Shown here: positions 54,480-64,000 of the stretch, piece by piece
Layout: every line of letters starts with the position of its first letter
How positions within the stretch are numbered: position 1 is the stretch's first letter
Assembly: GCF_036669915.1 (NCBI RefSeq)
Contig: NC_089323.1
Span: 12,158,328-12,222,327, forward strand
Reading direction: 5' to 3'
Source: Pocillopora verrucosa
Lineage: Eukaryota > Cnidaria > Anthozoa > Scleractinia > Pocilloporidae
Length of the DNA stretch: 64,000 nt
Notes under the pieces: model-generated
What the model was told of the DNA's origin: nothing
Database searches by the model: none
What the model saw: only the letters and a program-made list of their open reading frames with translations
Program-made: the position numbers and the translations under genes

Positions 54480-54665
54480 CCGCAACAACTGTTCGTCCTA
54501 ACGCACACGCATAGGATGATGTCGTCGCCAGTACAAGCTCCTCCGTCGCTTCATGACAAGCAGCCTCTTGTAGGGTACAATCAGCCTCCTCAAGGTTACA
54601 ACCAGGCACCACCCACTTATCTGCCGCCTTATCCACCTCTCTATCCTCCATCTGAGGTACAATGA
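54480..54665 (+). pseudogene. Tail exon of a spliced relative
   Basis: After ATTCATTAG the frame is open to TGA: HRMMSSPVQAPPSLHDKQPL, VGYNQPPQGYNQAPPTYLPP, YPPLYPPSEVQ. It matches the Pro/Tyr tail of the family (TQQVHAPPSVNYNQPP) but ends in SEVQ. The frame is intact here, unlike at 39.0 kb. No upstream Cys or membrane exon is found, so it is an orphan exon or relic. Confidence 0.65.
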
Positions 54666-54904
54666 CAAGTCGTTTCGATGGCGCTCCGCTTACGGGCCAA
54701 GCACTTAGATGTTTGAAGCAAGTCAAAATAGAAATAAACAGCAACTCTTGTTAAGTGACGTATTCATGTATGACATAGACTCCTATAAGCGTGATAGAGA
54801 GTAACCCTGCATTGAACTGTTCCCATGTTGGATTGAATTTAGAAGAAAGTTATGATTGCCATCCCAAGATTCTTATCCAATCATGGATTTCTCGACAATA
54901 AGCT

Positions 54905-55085
54905 TCAATTTCCTCGTCAGTCGATTTGCGTGACAAGTAATCTTTCCGGAAGTTCGTCACTTAATTTCTTCCAACTACGGCGCTTACTTGCGGAAATACT
55001 GTTAGTTTTTCGCTCGATATGTCTCCAAAGAGTTATTGCCTTTGTTTCCGATGTTTCTATTTATTCTAAAGAGAGCTAAAAAATG
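54905..55085 (+). repeat. Conserved post-tail-exon block
   Basis: Same block as 39,430-39,605. Here it is open as SGSSSLNFFQLRRLLAEILL... A partial extra copy lies at about 55,290-55,380. Confidence 0.65.
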
Positions 55086-55391
55086 ATTTTTGTCTTTAAA
55101 AAAATGAATTTAAAAAAATATTCTGAAGCGAACTTTATTCAGAAACAAAGTCACAATTTCATCAATGTCAGGTAACTAATTTTGGTGTATTGTAACGTCA
55201 AAATATTCTTTTGGAGTGAATTCTTTATACAATCGCCGCATTCTTGACAATAGGATTCGTTACTCGGCTTGCGTGACAAGCAATCTTCGCGGAAGTTCGA
55301 AGCAAAGTAAGCTACCCGGATGTTGGTCATCTAATTTGCTCTATCTAGGGCGGATGCCTACGGAAGTAAAGTTAATTTTTCGTTGGAAAAA

Positions 55392-55739
55392 CTAAATTTT
55401 CACCAGATCCATCCACTTTTTCCCGCGCTTAAAAGTTTCCTTGTAACTGAAGCTCATCTCGTATAAGCTCGCACCTCGAAATCTGCATAAAAGTGTATCC
55501 CTTTCGAACATACTACCCCCGTCCAACTCAATGTTAAATCCGAGAGCCCCAAAATTAAACTCAACATCTTGCAGGATTCCAATGATATCCCGCACGTATG
55601 TGGGTATATTTCTTGCTGCTGACGCCCGGTGGAACGTAAATTGCAGTTTGTGAATAAGGTGTGTAAGGAGACGAATCCAGTCGGAGAAACAAATCAAGTT
55701 GACAAGATCTGTTGCTGTTTGCTGCTTACTAGAACTCAT
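55392..55739 (-). CDS. Antisense partner ORF, copy 2 (open)
   Basis: 115 codons from a true ATG at 55,739: MSSSKQQTATDLVNLICF, then a deletion of about 50 bp relative to other copies (the SDHTDFVREFEQDGLKKL segment is missing), then FTFHRASAARNIPTYVRDII, LQDVEFNFGALGFNIELDGG, CRFRGASLYEMSFSYKETFK and RGKKWMDLVKI. The 40.1-kb relic supports DVEFNF.ALGF and FRGA.L.E.S..YK as real protein signal. No known family is recognised. It starts 386 bp from the ATG of gene 9 on the opposite strand, implying a shared promoter. The full-length ancestor probably had more exons. Confidence 0.5.
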   Translation of the reverse strand: MSSSKQQTATDLVNLICFSDWIRLLTHLIHKLQFTFHRASAARNIPTYVRDIIGILQDVEFNFGALGFNIELDGGSMFERDTLLCRFRGASLYEMSFSYKETFKRGKKWMDLVKI

Positions 55740-56124
55740 TTAAAAGAAAATAGAAAGGTATCTTTATCGTAGATCAATATTTACGAATGTCTGTATTTTT
55801 CTTAAATGAAGACAGGGTAGACAGATTTACGACGTTTTTAGGTTCTTTGTTCAATGTTTGAGCTTTTGTTTGAATTTGAGCTTTGGTCTGACTTGAAAGG
55901 TACTGAAACATTCCCATAACGTAATTATGTAGGGCAACAAAATTTCTCCTATTCCCCTTCAATTTCCCTTATCGATTCCCTTTCCCCTTCCCTTGCACCT
56001 TTCCCTGCACCCTTCCCACCATCTATGGGAGTTTCCATGGTAAAGTGTCTGGAGAGAATTTGGAAACCAGCCAAGTGATTATTGTCCGACCTCGAGCGGA
56101 CGCCATTGAAATTGTGAAAGGACA
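55740..56124. promoter_or_regulatory. Bidirectional promoter interval, gene 9 unit
   Basis: Lies between the antisense ATG (55,739) and sense ATG (56,125). Contains TTTATCGTAGATCAATATTT, GGTTCTTTGTTCAAT, 'GACTTGAAAGGTACTGAA', the CT-rich tract and the B-type leader blocks. The order is conserved at 59,086-59,451 and 63,331-63,553. Confidence 0.55.
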
Positions 56125-56921
56125 ATGGCCCCTGAGGAGCTTTTATGCTTTTTTTTCGTCTGTTTCTTAGCCTTGGGAAGTGTTACCTGATGTATCTACG
56201 ACGGTGATTGTTCCTACAGTCAGTCCTGTTGTAGAGATAAAGTCTGCAGAAAGCGTTGTTCCCGCTGTTCGTGCGACTGCTAATGTGGATTGAACGAGCG
56301 ATGCTGTAATAGCATATGTATCAGTAGTTTCTCTTCTTGTTCCTGTTCGTTCGCTTCCAGTGTGGATTGGGCAAGAAATGCTGTAAAAGCGAATGCATCA
56401 GTAGTTCGTCTCCTTGTTCCTGCACATACGACTATCAATGTGACAGTGGCGAGTATTGCTGTAATAGCAAATGCATCAGTAGTTCGTCTTCTTGTTCCTG
56501 CACGTACGACTACCAATGTGGATCGAGAAAGAAATGCTGTAAAAGCAAATGCATCAGAAGTTCGTCCTCTTGTTATTGTTCGTCCGACGACTAGTTTGAT
56601 ACTGGAGGGGATTGTTGTGGGGGAGTTTGTTCCTCATACTGTGGTCGGAGCGGCGCAGCTATTGCAGATGCTGTTCTCGGCACGACTATCTTCTTCGCTA
56701 TCATCATTTCCATCGTAACCTGCTGCTGTTGTCCTTGCCCGTACTACTGCCGTCGTACACCCAGTACTGTGGTCGTAACCGGCCAACAGCCACGACAACA
56801 AATCGTCTCAACCGACATGATGACGACGCAACAAATACATGCTCCTCCTTCGGTGAACTACAACCCGCCTCCTTTAAATGGATACGACCAGCCTCCTCCA
56901 GCAGGTTATAACCAACTATAA
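56125..56921 (+). pseudogene. Cys-rich family pseudogene (gene 9)
   Basis: MAPEELLCFFFVCFLALGSV reads normally, then ACC-TGA-TGT stops before module 1. Further stops occur at TGC-TAA-TGT and GAC-GAC-TAG, and a one-base loss (GTTCGTTCGCTTCCAG) shifts the frame within the modules. Cys modules, a diverged helix (AIADAVLGTTIFFAIIISIV type) and part of the tail remain to NQL-stop. The rest of the tail and the first 3' UTR are deleted, joining directly to 'AAGTTAGGGAAAAAGG'. Not functional. Confidence 0.9.
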
Positions 56922-57454
56922 GTTAGGGAAAAAGGATCTCCAATCTTAAATTAACTGCCCCTAATCTTAGCCATGATCTGCACGCTGTATATTTACAAAT
57001 TTGAATATCTATTTCATTGTCCAAAGAAAAACAGGAAGACACAGATATCTCCTGGAGATAGTTGAGTCCGGCCATTTGGATCAATTTTCCAGAATGAGTA
57101 TTGTATTTTTAGGAATGCAGTTTACACTTTAAGTATCACATTAAACCAGTCCATGCAGTTTTCAATCTATTTACGCTTGTGATATGTTCAAGAAATGTTC
57201 AGTGTCGATCGTGTCGTAAAGCGGTCAAATTGATTATCTTCTTAATATAATGTTACTATATTTGAGCTGCCACCTTATTTACAGACGTGAGTAATTATTT
57301 TCTTCTTCAGAGACAGTTATTACTTTTTTTAATTCTACCTTAAGCTGATCGAATCTTTAGTAGATCCTTCCACAGCAAATGCTGTGTTAAGTAGCATTTA
57401 CATTTGTTTGTTGTCACTATTTTGTTGAATAAGAAATTTCCGTTAATCCGCCGC

Positions 57455-57850
57455 CGTGTGTAAGGTTTGGTTTAATATGCAGATGACCGGTTCGCAAGCT
57501 AATTTTACATTGGATATTCTCAACTCTTTCCTTGCGCTTGTAAACGTGACGAAAATTTCATCTGAACGATTTATTGAGAAGTTGGCGTTTTGGGCAATTT
57601 TGCTTTCATTAACACTGACGAGATCTGTCAAAAAGATCGAGAAAAAAACCAGGTAAAAACATTTGTATACGGTTACATCTTTGCTTTCAGTATTAAACCT
57701 GATTATGCATTTGTCGCGAAAGCTCTTCTACGGTGAAACCTGATAAAGGAGACATAAATCAGCCAAAAGAAAGCGGTTAAGTTTCAATTTTTGTCTCGCC
57801 ACATTTAGTCTAAAAGGACCTTGTATTTGGCGGACATCTTCATCATATTG
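57455..57850 (+). repeat. 3' module copy after gene 9
   Basis: 'ATGCAGATGACCGGTTCGCA' and SSERFIEKLAFW encoded. Frameshifted after that. Confidence 0.75.
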
Positions 57851-57904
57851 GCGGATGCAGACACTACACGAGACACTACACGAGAGCTTTGAGCGTCAAG
57901 CAAA

Positions 57905-58205
57905 TCTCCCAAAATTCAAGCTGGAAGAAAGCGAATGTGGCCTTCGTTATCAGATAGAAATGGAATGTTTGAAACATATTATCCATCTGCAAAACTGCAT
58001 ACCAAAATTGGCAAATTCAGTTTCATAAACGTGCACATCCATTCTTTTACCTGTTCCAATGAACATTAGGATTTACTGGCATGCTATTTTAAGGAAAACG
58101 GATATCGAGGGTTCATTAGGTGAATTCTACAAAGATAGTCAAATATCCTGTACACTATGTTTGTTTCGAGGTCTCTCATATCCTCATAAAACTAAATTTT
58201 CCCTA
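57905..58205 (+). repeat. Duplicated block shared with 48.15 kb
   Basis: Sister of 48,150-48,520 with indels. It follows a broken 3' module at 57,880 (CACGAGACACTACACGAGAG). Confidence 0.7.
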
Positions 58206-58929
58206 GTGTTTTAGCAGCCGGAATCCGAAGATGTTCTGACAAACAACCCTGAAGTGAGAATGGTGCAGGGTTTGCCGTTTATTCATCAGCCTGACCGAGT
58301 GACGCCAAAGGTGAGTGACGTGTCAGTATCTGATTGGCGATATCAAACACACGTGAAAAAATATCGTATTTGTTCTCGTGTGTTGTTACGGCTTTTCTCA
58401 GGGATGAAAATCCTTGTATAACGCCGTTGTTTATATGACGAATAGAGAATAGTGCATAGGTGGGTGTAGATATGGAATTTCTCTTCGAGTGTTGAACCCG
58501 ATAGCTCGCGAGTGAGATGTCAAGTTGAACACGAGAAGAGATATTCCATTTCCACAAGCAAACATGTATTCTTTTTTTTATCATATAAACATAATTGCCC
58601 ATTACTGACAAGAAAAGTCAACTTTAGTAATAAGTGAAAATAAAAGGATCGAAAATCTCCGAATAAAAATATCCATGTGCGTTGGCGCACTCAAGATGAA
58701 AACACGTGTTGAATCACTTCAAAAAAACAACAACAATGAGCCTATTTTTCAACAAACGAAATTCTCGGTTCTTGAATTGGGCCTTACCGACAGAAGAAAT
58801 CTTACAGGTACATGGCCTAAATCGGCCTGTGGCAAATCTTCCAGTTGTCGATTTTCGTTCTCAGCCGCTAGACGTTCGGTTTTTCTTTTCGTATTTCGAT
58901 TTCCTTCGCTGTTCACGCCCTTATTGGAA
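58206..58929. other. Dispersed-repeat sequence
   Basis: A minus ORF (58,279-58,611; SSRVQLDISLASYRVQHSKR) and two overlapping plus ORFs have no recognised domain. The 58,480-58,620 stretch has the look of an interspersed repeat end. No gene supported. Confidence 0.35.
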
Positions 58930-59085
58930 CGTGACTATTACTTTGAAAATAAGGTATGTAATAAGTTCCTTTAAACCATCTTGTTCAAACTCCCTCATGA
59001 AGTCTGTGTGATCAGAATAAACGGCTGGGAGAAGATGAATCAAGTTGACATTTTCTGTTGTTGTTTGCTGCTCACAAGCACTTAT
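58930..59085 (-). pseudogene. Antisense partner gene relic, copy 3
   Basis: ISACEQQTTTENVNLIHLLP, then SDHTDFMREFEQDGLKELIT, then YLIFKVIVTFQ-stop. The start codon is ATA instead of ATG. Ends 367 bp from the ATG of gene 10. Confidence 0.65.
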
Positions 59086-59451
59086 TAAAAAGAAATGTAC
59101 AAAAAGGATGTATCTTTATCGGAGATCAATATTTACGAATGACTGCGATTTCTTGAATGACCATGGGGTCGAAAGATTTTTTATGTTTCTTGGTTCTTTG
59201 TTCAATATTTCATTTTAGCTTTGGCCTGACTTGAAAGGTATTAAACCATCCCCGTTACGAGATTATGTATGGTAACAGCATTTTTCTTTTTCCCCTTCAA
59301 CTTCTCATTTTCGATTTTCCTTTCCTTTCCCTTTCACCTTCCCACCATCTATAAGGGTTTCCATGGTAAAGAATCTGGAGAGAATTTGAAACCAGCCAAC
59401 CGCATCTAATTATTATCGTCGAACGGACGCCATTGAAATCGTGAAAGGACA
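59086..59451. promoter_or_regulatory. Bidirectional promoter interval, gene 10
   Basis: Same element order as 55,740-56,124. The CT tract is partly T-rich (TTTTCCTTTCCTTTCCC). 'TTTCCATGGTAAAGAATCTG', 'AAACCAGCCAACCGCATC' and TTGAAATCGTGAAAGGACA precede ATGG. Confidence 0.55.
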
Positions 59452-60495
59452 ATGGCTACTAAGGAACTGTTATGCTTTCTTTTCGTCTGCTTCTCTGCCT
59501 TGGGAAGTGCTACCAACTGTACCCGTCAAAGTGATTGCTCCGGTAAGAACCGGAACTGTTGTCCTGATAAAGTATGTAGACTGCGTTGTAATGGCTGTGG
59601 GCGCAACGACTATTATTGTGGATCGAACGAGAAATGCTGTGGTAACACGTGTGCTAGAAGTTCCGATATTTGTCTCTGTACGCATGAATCCATGTGTGGA
59701 CGGGGTGAGATATGCTGTAAGCACAAATGCACCAGAAGTTTGTCGTCTTGTTCCTGCACGTCCAAAGACGAATGTGGATTGAACGAGGAATGCTGTAACA
59801 GCATCTGTTCGTATTCTTGCCATTCCTGTACGAGCGACAACGAATGTGGATGGGGCAAGAAATGCTGTAATAGCAAATGCATCAGTAGTTCGTCTTCTTG
59901 TCATTCCTGCACGAGCGACTACGAATGTGGATCGAGCAAGAAATGCTGTAATAGTAAATGCATCAGTAGTTCGTCTTCTTGCCATTCCTGTTCGTCCGAC
60001 GAACAGTGTGATAGTGGAGAGGATTGTTGTGGGGGAGTTTGTTCCACAAACTGTGGTTGGAGCGGCTGGTATATTACAGGCGCAGTTATCGGCACGATTA
60101 TCTTCTTCGTCATCATCGTTTCCATCGTATGCTGCTGCTGCTGCGCTTGTTGCCCGTTCTACCGCTATCGTACACCCGGTGCTGCAGTCGTCACAGGCCG
60201 ACAGCCGCACCAACAAATGGCCTCAAACCACATGATGACGATGCAACAAGTACATGCTCCTCCGTCGGTGAACTACAACCAGCCTCCTCCAGAAGGATAC
60301 AACCTGCCTCCTCCAGCAGGTTATAACCAGCCTCCTCCAGCTGGTTGCGATCAGCTTCCTCCAGGTGTCGGTCAAGCTCCTCCGGCCTACTTAAGCTATC
60401 CACCACCAACAAATCAATATCCTCCACCGCCGGAACAAGCTCAACCGGCGCCGATGCCAGTTAAAATAAACGCCAAACAACCGAACGAGATGTAA
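59452..60495 (+). CDS. Cys-rich single-pass membrane protein, 7 modules (gene 10)
   Basis: An intact intronless 347-residue ORF and the most diverged copy. Signal peptide 1-21 (MATKELLCFLFVCFSALGSA). Seven modules: the early ones are unlike any other copy (CGRNDYYCGSNEKCCGNTCA; CTHESMCGRGEICCKHKCTR; CTSKDECGLNEECCNSICSY), while the later ones have the usual CC.SKCISSSSS but with an SCHSC spacer, longer by one Cys-containing step than SCSC. The last is CSSDEQCDSGEDCCGGVCST ending NCGW. Helix YITGAVIGTIIFFVIIVSIV is followed by CCCCCACCPFYRYR. The tail has a tandem YNQPPPAGY-like nonapeptide repeat and GQAPPAYLSY, a PPxY site. AATAAA at 60,546. The single-copy-like modules suggest an older member or different ligand; function unknown. 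Confidence 0.9.
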   Translation: MATKELLCFLFVCFSALGSATNCTRQSDCSGKNRNCCPDKVCRLRCNGCGRNDYYCGSNEKCCGNTCARSSDICLCTHESMCGRGEICCKHKCTRSLSSCSCTSKDECGLNEECCNSICSYSCHSCTSDNECGWGKKCCNSKCISSSSSCHSCTSDYECGSSKKCCNSKCISSSSSCHSCSSDEQCDSGEDCCGGVCSTNCGWSGWYITGAVIGTIIFFVIIVSIVCCCCCACCPFYRYRTPGAAVVTGRQPHQQMASNHMMTMQQVHAPPSVNYNQPPPEGYNLPPPAGYNQPPPAGCDQLPPGVGQAPPAYLSYPPPTNQYPPPPEQAQPAPMPVKINAKQPNEM

Positions 60496-61264
60496 TTAAA
60501 GTAATCTGCAAGGTAACTTCTCCAAGCACATTACTGTTCCTGTGAAATAAATAACTTTAAGGTTTATATTTTTCATTTGCATAGATGTAAACGTAGTCAA
60601 GTTGCTAAATGTTATCAGTTTAACTTTTTTTTCTAAGGATAGTTTTAAAAGTATAAGTTAAGGAATAGGTTCTCTAATCTTAAATTAACTTCTATTAATC
60701 TTAGCCATGACTAGCCGCTGTATATTTGCAAATTTAAACATCTATTTCGCCTTTGTTGTTCAAAGAAAAACAAAAAGTAGACATAGAATTCTTCTGGAGA
60801 TAGGATGAGTCTGGCCAGTTGCACCAATTTTCCAGAATGAATATTGTATTCTTAGAAATGTAGCTTCACTTTAAGTGTCATATTAATCTGACCTGGCTGT
60901 ATTTGACTGAGTCTGTGGTTCTATCGACAGTTTTCAATGCATTTCCGCTCATGAAATGTTCGAGACTGCGAATGTCGATCGTTAAGCATAGGAGACAAAT
61001 TGATCATCTCAGTAATAGAATTACTCAGTTTAAAGTTTTGTATGATGAGCTAAGTTGGTTTTACTATATTTGAGCTGCAACTTTATTTACAGAAGTAATA
61101 AATCTTTTTTCCGCTTCAGGAAGATTTGTTACTTTTCTAATTTTACCTTAAGGTGATCGAATCTTTACCAGGTCCTTCCACAGCAAATGCTATATCGATT
61201 TCGAGCAGTATTTTCATTTGTGTGTTGTCATTATCTTGTTGAATAATAAATTTCTGTCAATCCG

Positions 61265-61620
61265 TCGCCGTGTGTAAGGTTTAGTTTGATATGCAGGTGA
61301 CCGGTTCGCAAGTAAATTTTGCATCGGATATTCCGAATTTTTGCTTTGTGTCTGGAAGCGTGGCGAAATCTTCATCTGAGCGATTTTTGAAGAAATTGGC
61401 GTTTCATCAAAACTAACGAGATCTATTGAGACAACCAGGTGAAAACATATGTATACGGTTACATCTTTGCTTTCAGTCTTAAACCCGATCATGCATTTGT
61501 GGCGAAAGCTTTTCCACGATGAAACCTGATGAAGGAGACATTAATCAGCTAAAAGAAACTGGTTAAATCACGAATTTTTCCTGCCGTATTTTGTCTAAAA
61601 GGACCTTGTAGTAAGCGGAC
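61265..61620 (+). repeat. 3' module copy after gene 10
   Basis: 'ATGCAGGTGACCGGTTCGCA', GATATTCCGAAT, and 'GATGAAGGAGACATTAATCA'. Contains a deletion after SSERFLKKLAFH. Confidence 0.75.
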
Positions 61621-61879
61621 ATCTTCATCATATTGGCAGATGCAGACACTATTTAAAATTAAAGTTCGTGTTGGGCTTAGTGAGACCCAAAACCTGCTAG
61701 AAGCAGAACGTTCTGCTAAGTTGGGTCGGCGGTGAAGAATGGGGTTTCGAAAATTGCAAGTTCACTCTTATCAGAGAAGTAAATGCAAGGAAAACTACGA
61801 TATTTTACATCATAATCATAAGGTTCACGGATGTAATTACAATAGTCTTTATAGAACCGGATGTGCTGACGTTGATTTA

Positions 61880-62095
61880 ACAAATAGAGAGGCCTTGACT
61901 GTGTTCTGTTCTGTTGTAAAGTACGCCGGAAGCGGCTAAAGCACGAAAGAGTTGTGGGGAGAAACACTCAACTACGTTTCGTGTTTCTCTTCTTGAGAGC
62001 TCCCCACTTCTTGAGTGCTTTAGCCACTTTTCTGAGTGCTTTAGAACAGAACAGAGCATAGTCAAGGGATCTCTATTTGTTTTATAGGAATCTGA
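61880..62095. mobile_element. Complete hairpin element with extended arms
   Basis: The arms extend outward to AAATAGAGAGGCCTTGACTG / CAGTCAAGGGATCTCTATTT-like sequence. This is the most complete copy of the family at 29,156 and 37,618. A non-autonomous palindromic element is likely. Confidence 0.7.
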
Positions 62096-62439
62096 TCAAT
62101 TCCCCAGACGTTACTTACAATTTTCAAAACAAACTTTATTTCCATAGAGAACAACAGTGTCGTCAGCATGCTCTATACTTTCATCACGCACGCTACAATA
62201 AGCCAATCAGAATCCTTGTTAGAGTAGTTCAAATAATCTGATTGGTTGAACGACTAAAGTTGTCAAAAATGTCAAACCATCAAGTACAGAAATCATCAAA
62301 CATCTACGAAATATCAACACAATCTACTAAAATAGTTCGGCCGGTCGAATTTAACACGTTTATTTGAAGTTTTTTAGTCTTTCTTTTAGAATATGAAAGT
62401 CAAGTGTTTAGTGAAATCCGGCCGAATTGAAGCTCGTGT

Positions 62440-63080
62440 TTTTCCACATGACAATTAGAAGACAAACGGCTTATAGCGCGTGTTTCACAGGAACAGAAAG
62501 ATTGCTCTAGATGACTACGCCGTACAACTCGGCTACTGTGACTGATGTGGCCTTCCACTCAACACATCGGAAAGGATGTCAGAGCAGGCCCTTAGTTGTT
62601 TGCAGATGGTTTTACTAAGCTGGGTTAGCGGTGAATGAGGTCTCGACAATTACAAATTCGCTCGTATCAGAGAAATAAAATACAATGAAACCTGCGATGT
62701 TTTACAGTCATAGTCCTGAAGTTCGCGTGATGTAATTACCATAATTATAATGGAGCTGGATGTGTCGACGTTGATAAGCCTTTGAGAAAGGTCAGAAAGC
62801 ATGTTGAATACCAAACTACAGAGAAACGCTTTTAATTTGCATCCAGCCTTATAACTGTCCATGATATAACCACCACCCTTACTTTTGATCTAATTTGGAT
62901 AGAACTGAAGACAAACGCACAGCTTTGAGTCTAATTAATTATAATCTTTCAGTTTGCACTTCCCCCGTCTAGTCGCTGGCCTTAACATTTCGCGCACTTT
63001 GCCTGTAAATTTGGCGGCAAACCTTGAATCTCAGATAGGCTCCTAGGGAAATAATTCTAATTGAAGAGCGTTTATTCCTA
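62440..63080. other. B-unit hinge region
   Basis: Blocks as at 38.15-38.9 kb with internal deletions. No gene supported. Confidence 0.45.
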
Positions 63081-63081
63081 A

Positions 63082-63330
63082 CTACAACCTGACTCCTTCA
63101 ATAATGCGGATTATTTGACTATTATGAATGTTTCGAAATCGCACGGAGTTAATTTGTATCGTTTTGTTATTCAACTTAACTTGTACTTTGATAATAAAGC
63201 ATGTGATAAGTTTCTTTAAACCATCTTGCTCAAACTCCCTCACGAATTCTGTGTGATCAGACAAAACCTTTTGGGGAAAATAAATCAAGTTGAGAGGTTC
63301 TGTTGCTGTTTGCTGCTCACAAGACCACAT
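63082..63330 (-). pseudogene. Antisense partner gene, copy 4
   Basis: True ATG at 63,330: MWSCEQQTATEPLNLIYFPQ, SDHTEFVREFEQDGLKKLIT, CFIIKVQVK. It then runs into hinge sequence, so only the first exon-like part is kept. The strongest evidence for the conserved segment SDHT.F.REFEQDGLK.LI. Confidence 0.5.
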
Positions 63331-64000
63331 TAAAAATAATCAATATTTACGACTGACTGTAATGTTTTGAATGACCATAGAGTTGACAGATTTGTGACGT
63401 TTCTGGGTTCTTTGTTCAGTATTAGGGCTTTTGTTTCAGTTTTAGCTTTGGCCTGACTTGGAAGGTACAGAACTATCCCCGTTACGAGAGTATGCATGGT
63501 AACAACATTTCTTCCCTTTCCCTTCACCTTCCCCTACCGATTCCCTTTCCTCTTATATATCATCTTACATGAAATAATTCCAATCGTAGCCATGATCTGC
63601 TCGCTGTATGTTTGCAAATTTGAACATCTATTTCGCCTTCGTCGTTCAAAGAAAAACAAAAAGTAGACACAGACTTCTTGTGGAGATGATTTATTCGGAG
63701 TTAGATAAGTCTGCCATGCGCATCAATTTTCTAGAGTCAATATTTCATGTTTAGAAATGTAGCTTCATTTTAAGTGTCATATTAAACTGATCAGTTTTCA
63801 ATGTATTTCCGCTTATGAAATTTTCAAGATTACGAATGTCGATCTTTTCGTATAGCAGTCAAATTAATAATCTCAATAGTAGAATTACACAGGTAAAAAA
63901 TTTGTATTATGAACTCGGTTGGTTTTACCGTATTTCAGCTGCTACCATATTTACAGACGTGAGTTATTTTATTCCATTTCAAAAATATTTGTTACTTTTC
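63331..64000 (+). repeat. Promoter and 3' flank with the gene deleted
   Basis: The bidirectional interval and CT tract (CCCTACCGATTCCCTTTCC) end at about 63,553 and pass directly into 3'-flank DNA ('GCCATGATCTGCTCGCTGTA', 'CAAAGAAAAACAAAAAGTAG'). The whole Cys-rich gene is missing. The flank continues to the window end. Confidence 0.8.

Noticed and set aside
59470-60216. 248-codon minus ORF over gene 10
   Set aside because: Antisense shadow of the Cys modules; sister copies have the same artefact.

Overview
The window looks like nuclear DNA of a cnidarian, most likely a stony coral. The evidence is AT-rich sequence, intron-containing genes with GT/AG junctions, AATAAA signals, dense interspersed repeats, and fragments of BEL/Pao and Merlin-type transposons. 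No bacterial operon features, rRNA, convincing tRNA or CRISPR array are visible. The genus is not determined.

Layout. (1) 1-10.6 kb is ordinary genic DNA: a two-exon minus-strand zinc-finger-like gene (about 2.0-2.5 kb), a plus-strand spliced fragment next to it (2.6-4.4 kb), and a multi-exon minus-strand gene (about 6.6-10.6 kb). Two 10-bp palindromic GGAATTCCTA arrays and a ~70-bp tandem repeat also lie here. (2) 10.9-18 kb is a transposon graveyard: an inverted-repeat-bounded element, a head-to-head tRNA-like SINE palindrome, a Merlin transposase relic, a 133-bp tandem repeat and a BEL/Pao LTR-gag relic. (3) 18-64 kb is a tandem array of one lineage-specific family. Its intronless genes encode a signal peptide, 4-9 copies of a 26-residue Cys-rich module (C-x2-D-x2-C-x5-CC-x3-C, like half of a WAP four-disulfide core), one membrane helix with a cysteine cluster, and a Pro/Tyr-rich cytoplasmic tail with PPPY motifs. 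Four copies look fully intact (18.9, 26.6, 31.7 and 59.5 kb) and one nearly so (45.4 kb). Five are broken (23.4, 35.2, 50.3, 51.3 and 56.1 kb), and at 63.5 kb flanking DNA remains with no gene.

The array has two types of duplicon. A-type copies (18.9, 23.4, 31.7 kb) carry upstream a foldback element with (GAAAC)n inverted termini. B-type copies (26.6, 35.2, 45.4, 56.1, 59.5 kb and others) share a CT-rich promoter. In several of them a decayed antisense gene starts about 370-390 bp upstream in head-to-head orientation. Every unit carries a conserved 3' module of about 350 bp. Relics of a spliced relative's tail exon occur at 39.0 and 54.5 kb. A 4,643-bp DNA transposon with 7-bp target duplications and a CaRF-like exon pair split one promoter region (40.45-45.1 kb).

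The array shows birth and death of a putative surface-receptor family whose ectodomain length changes by whole 78-bp modules. Function is unknown; surface recognition or WW-domain-coupled signalling is inference.
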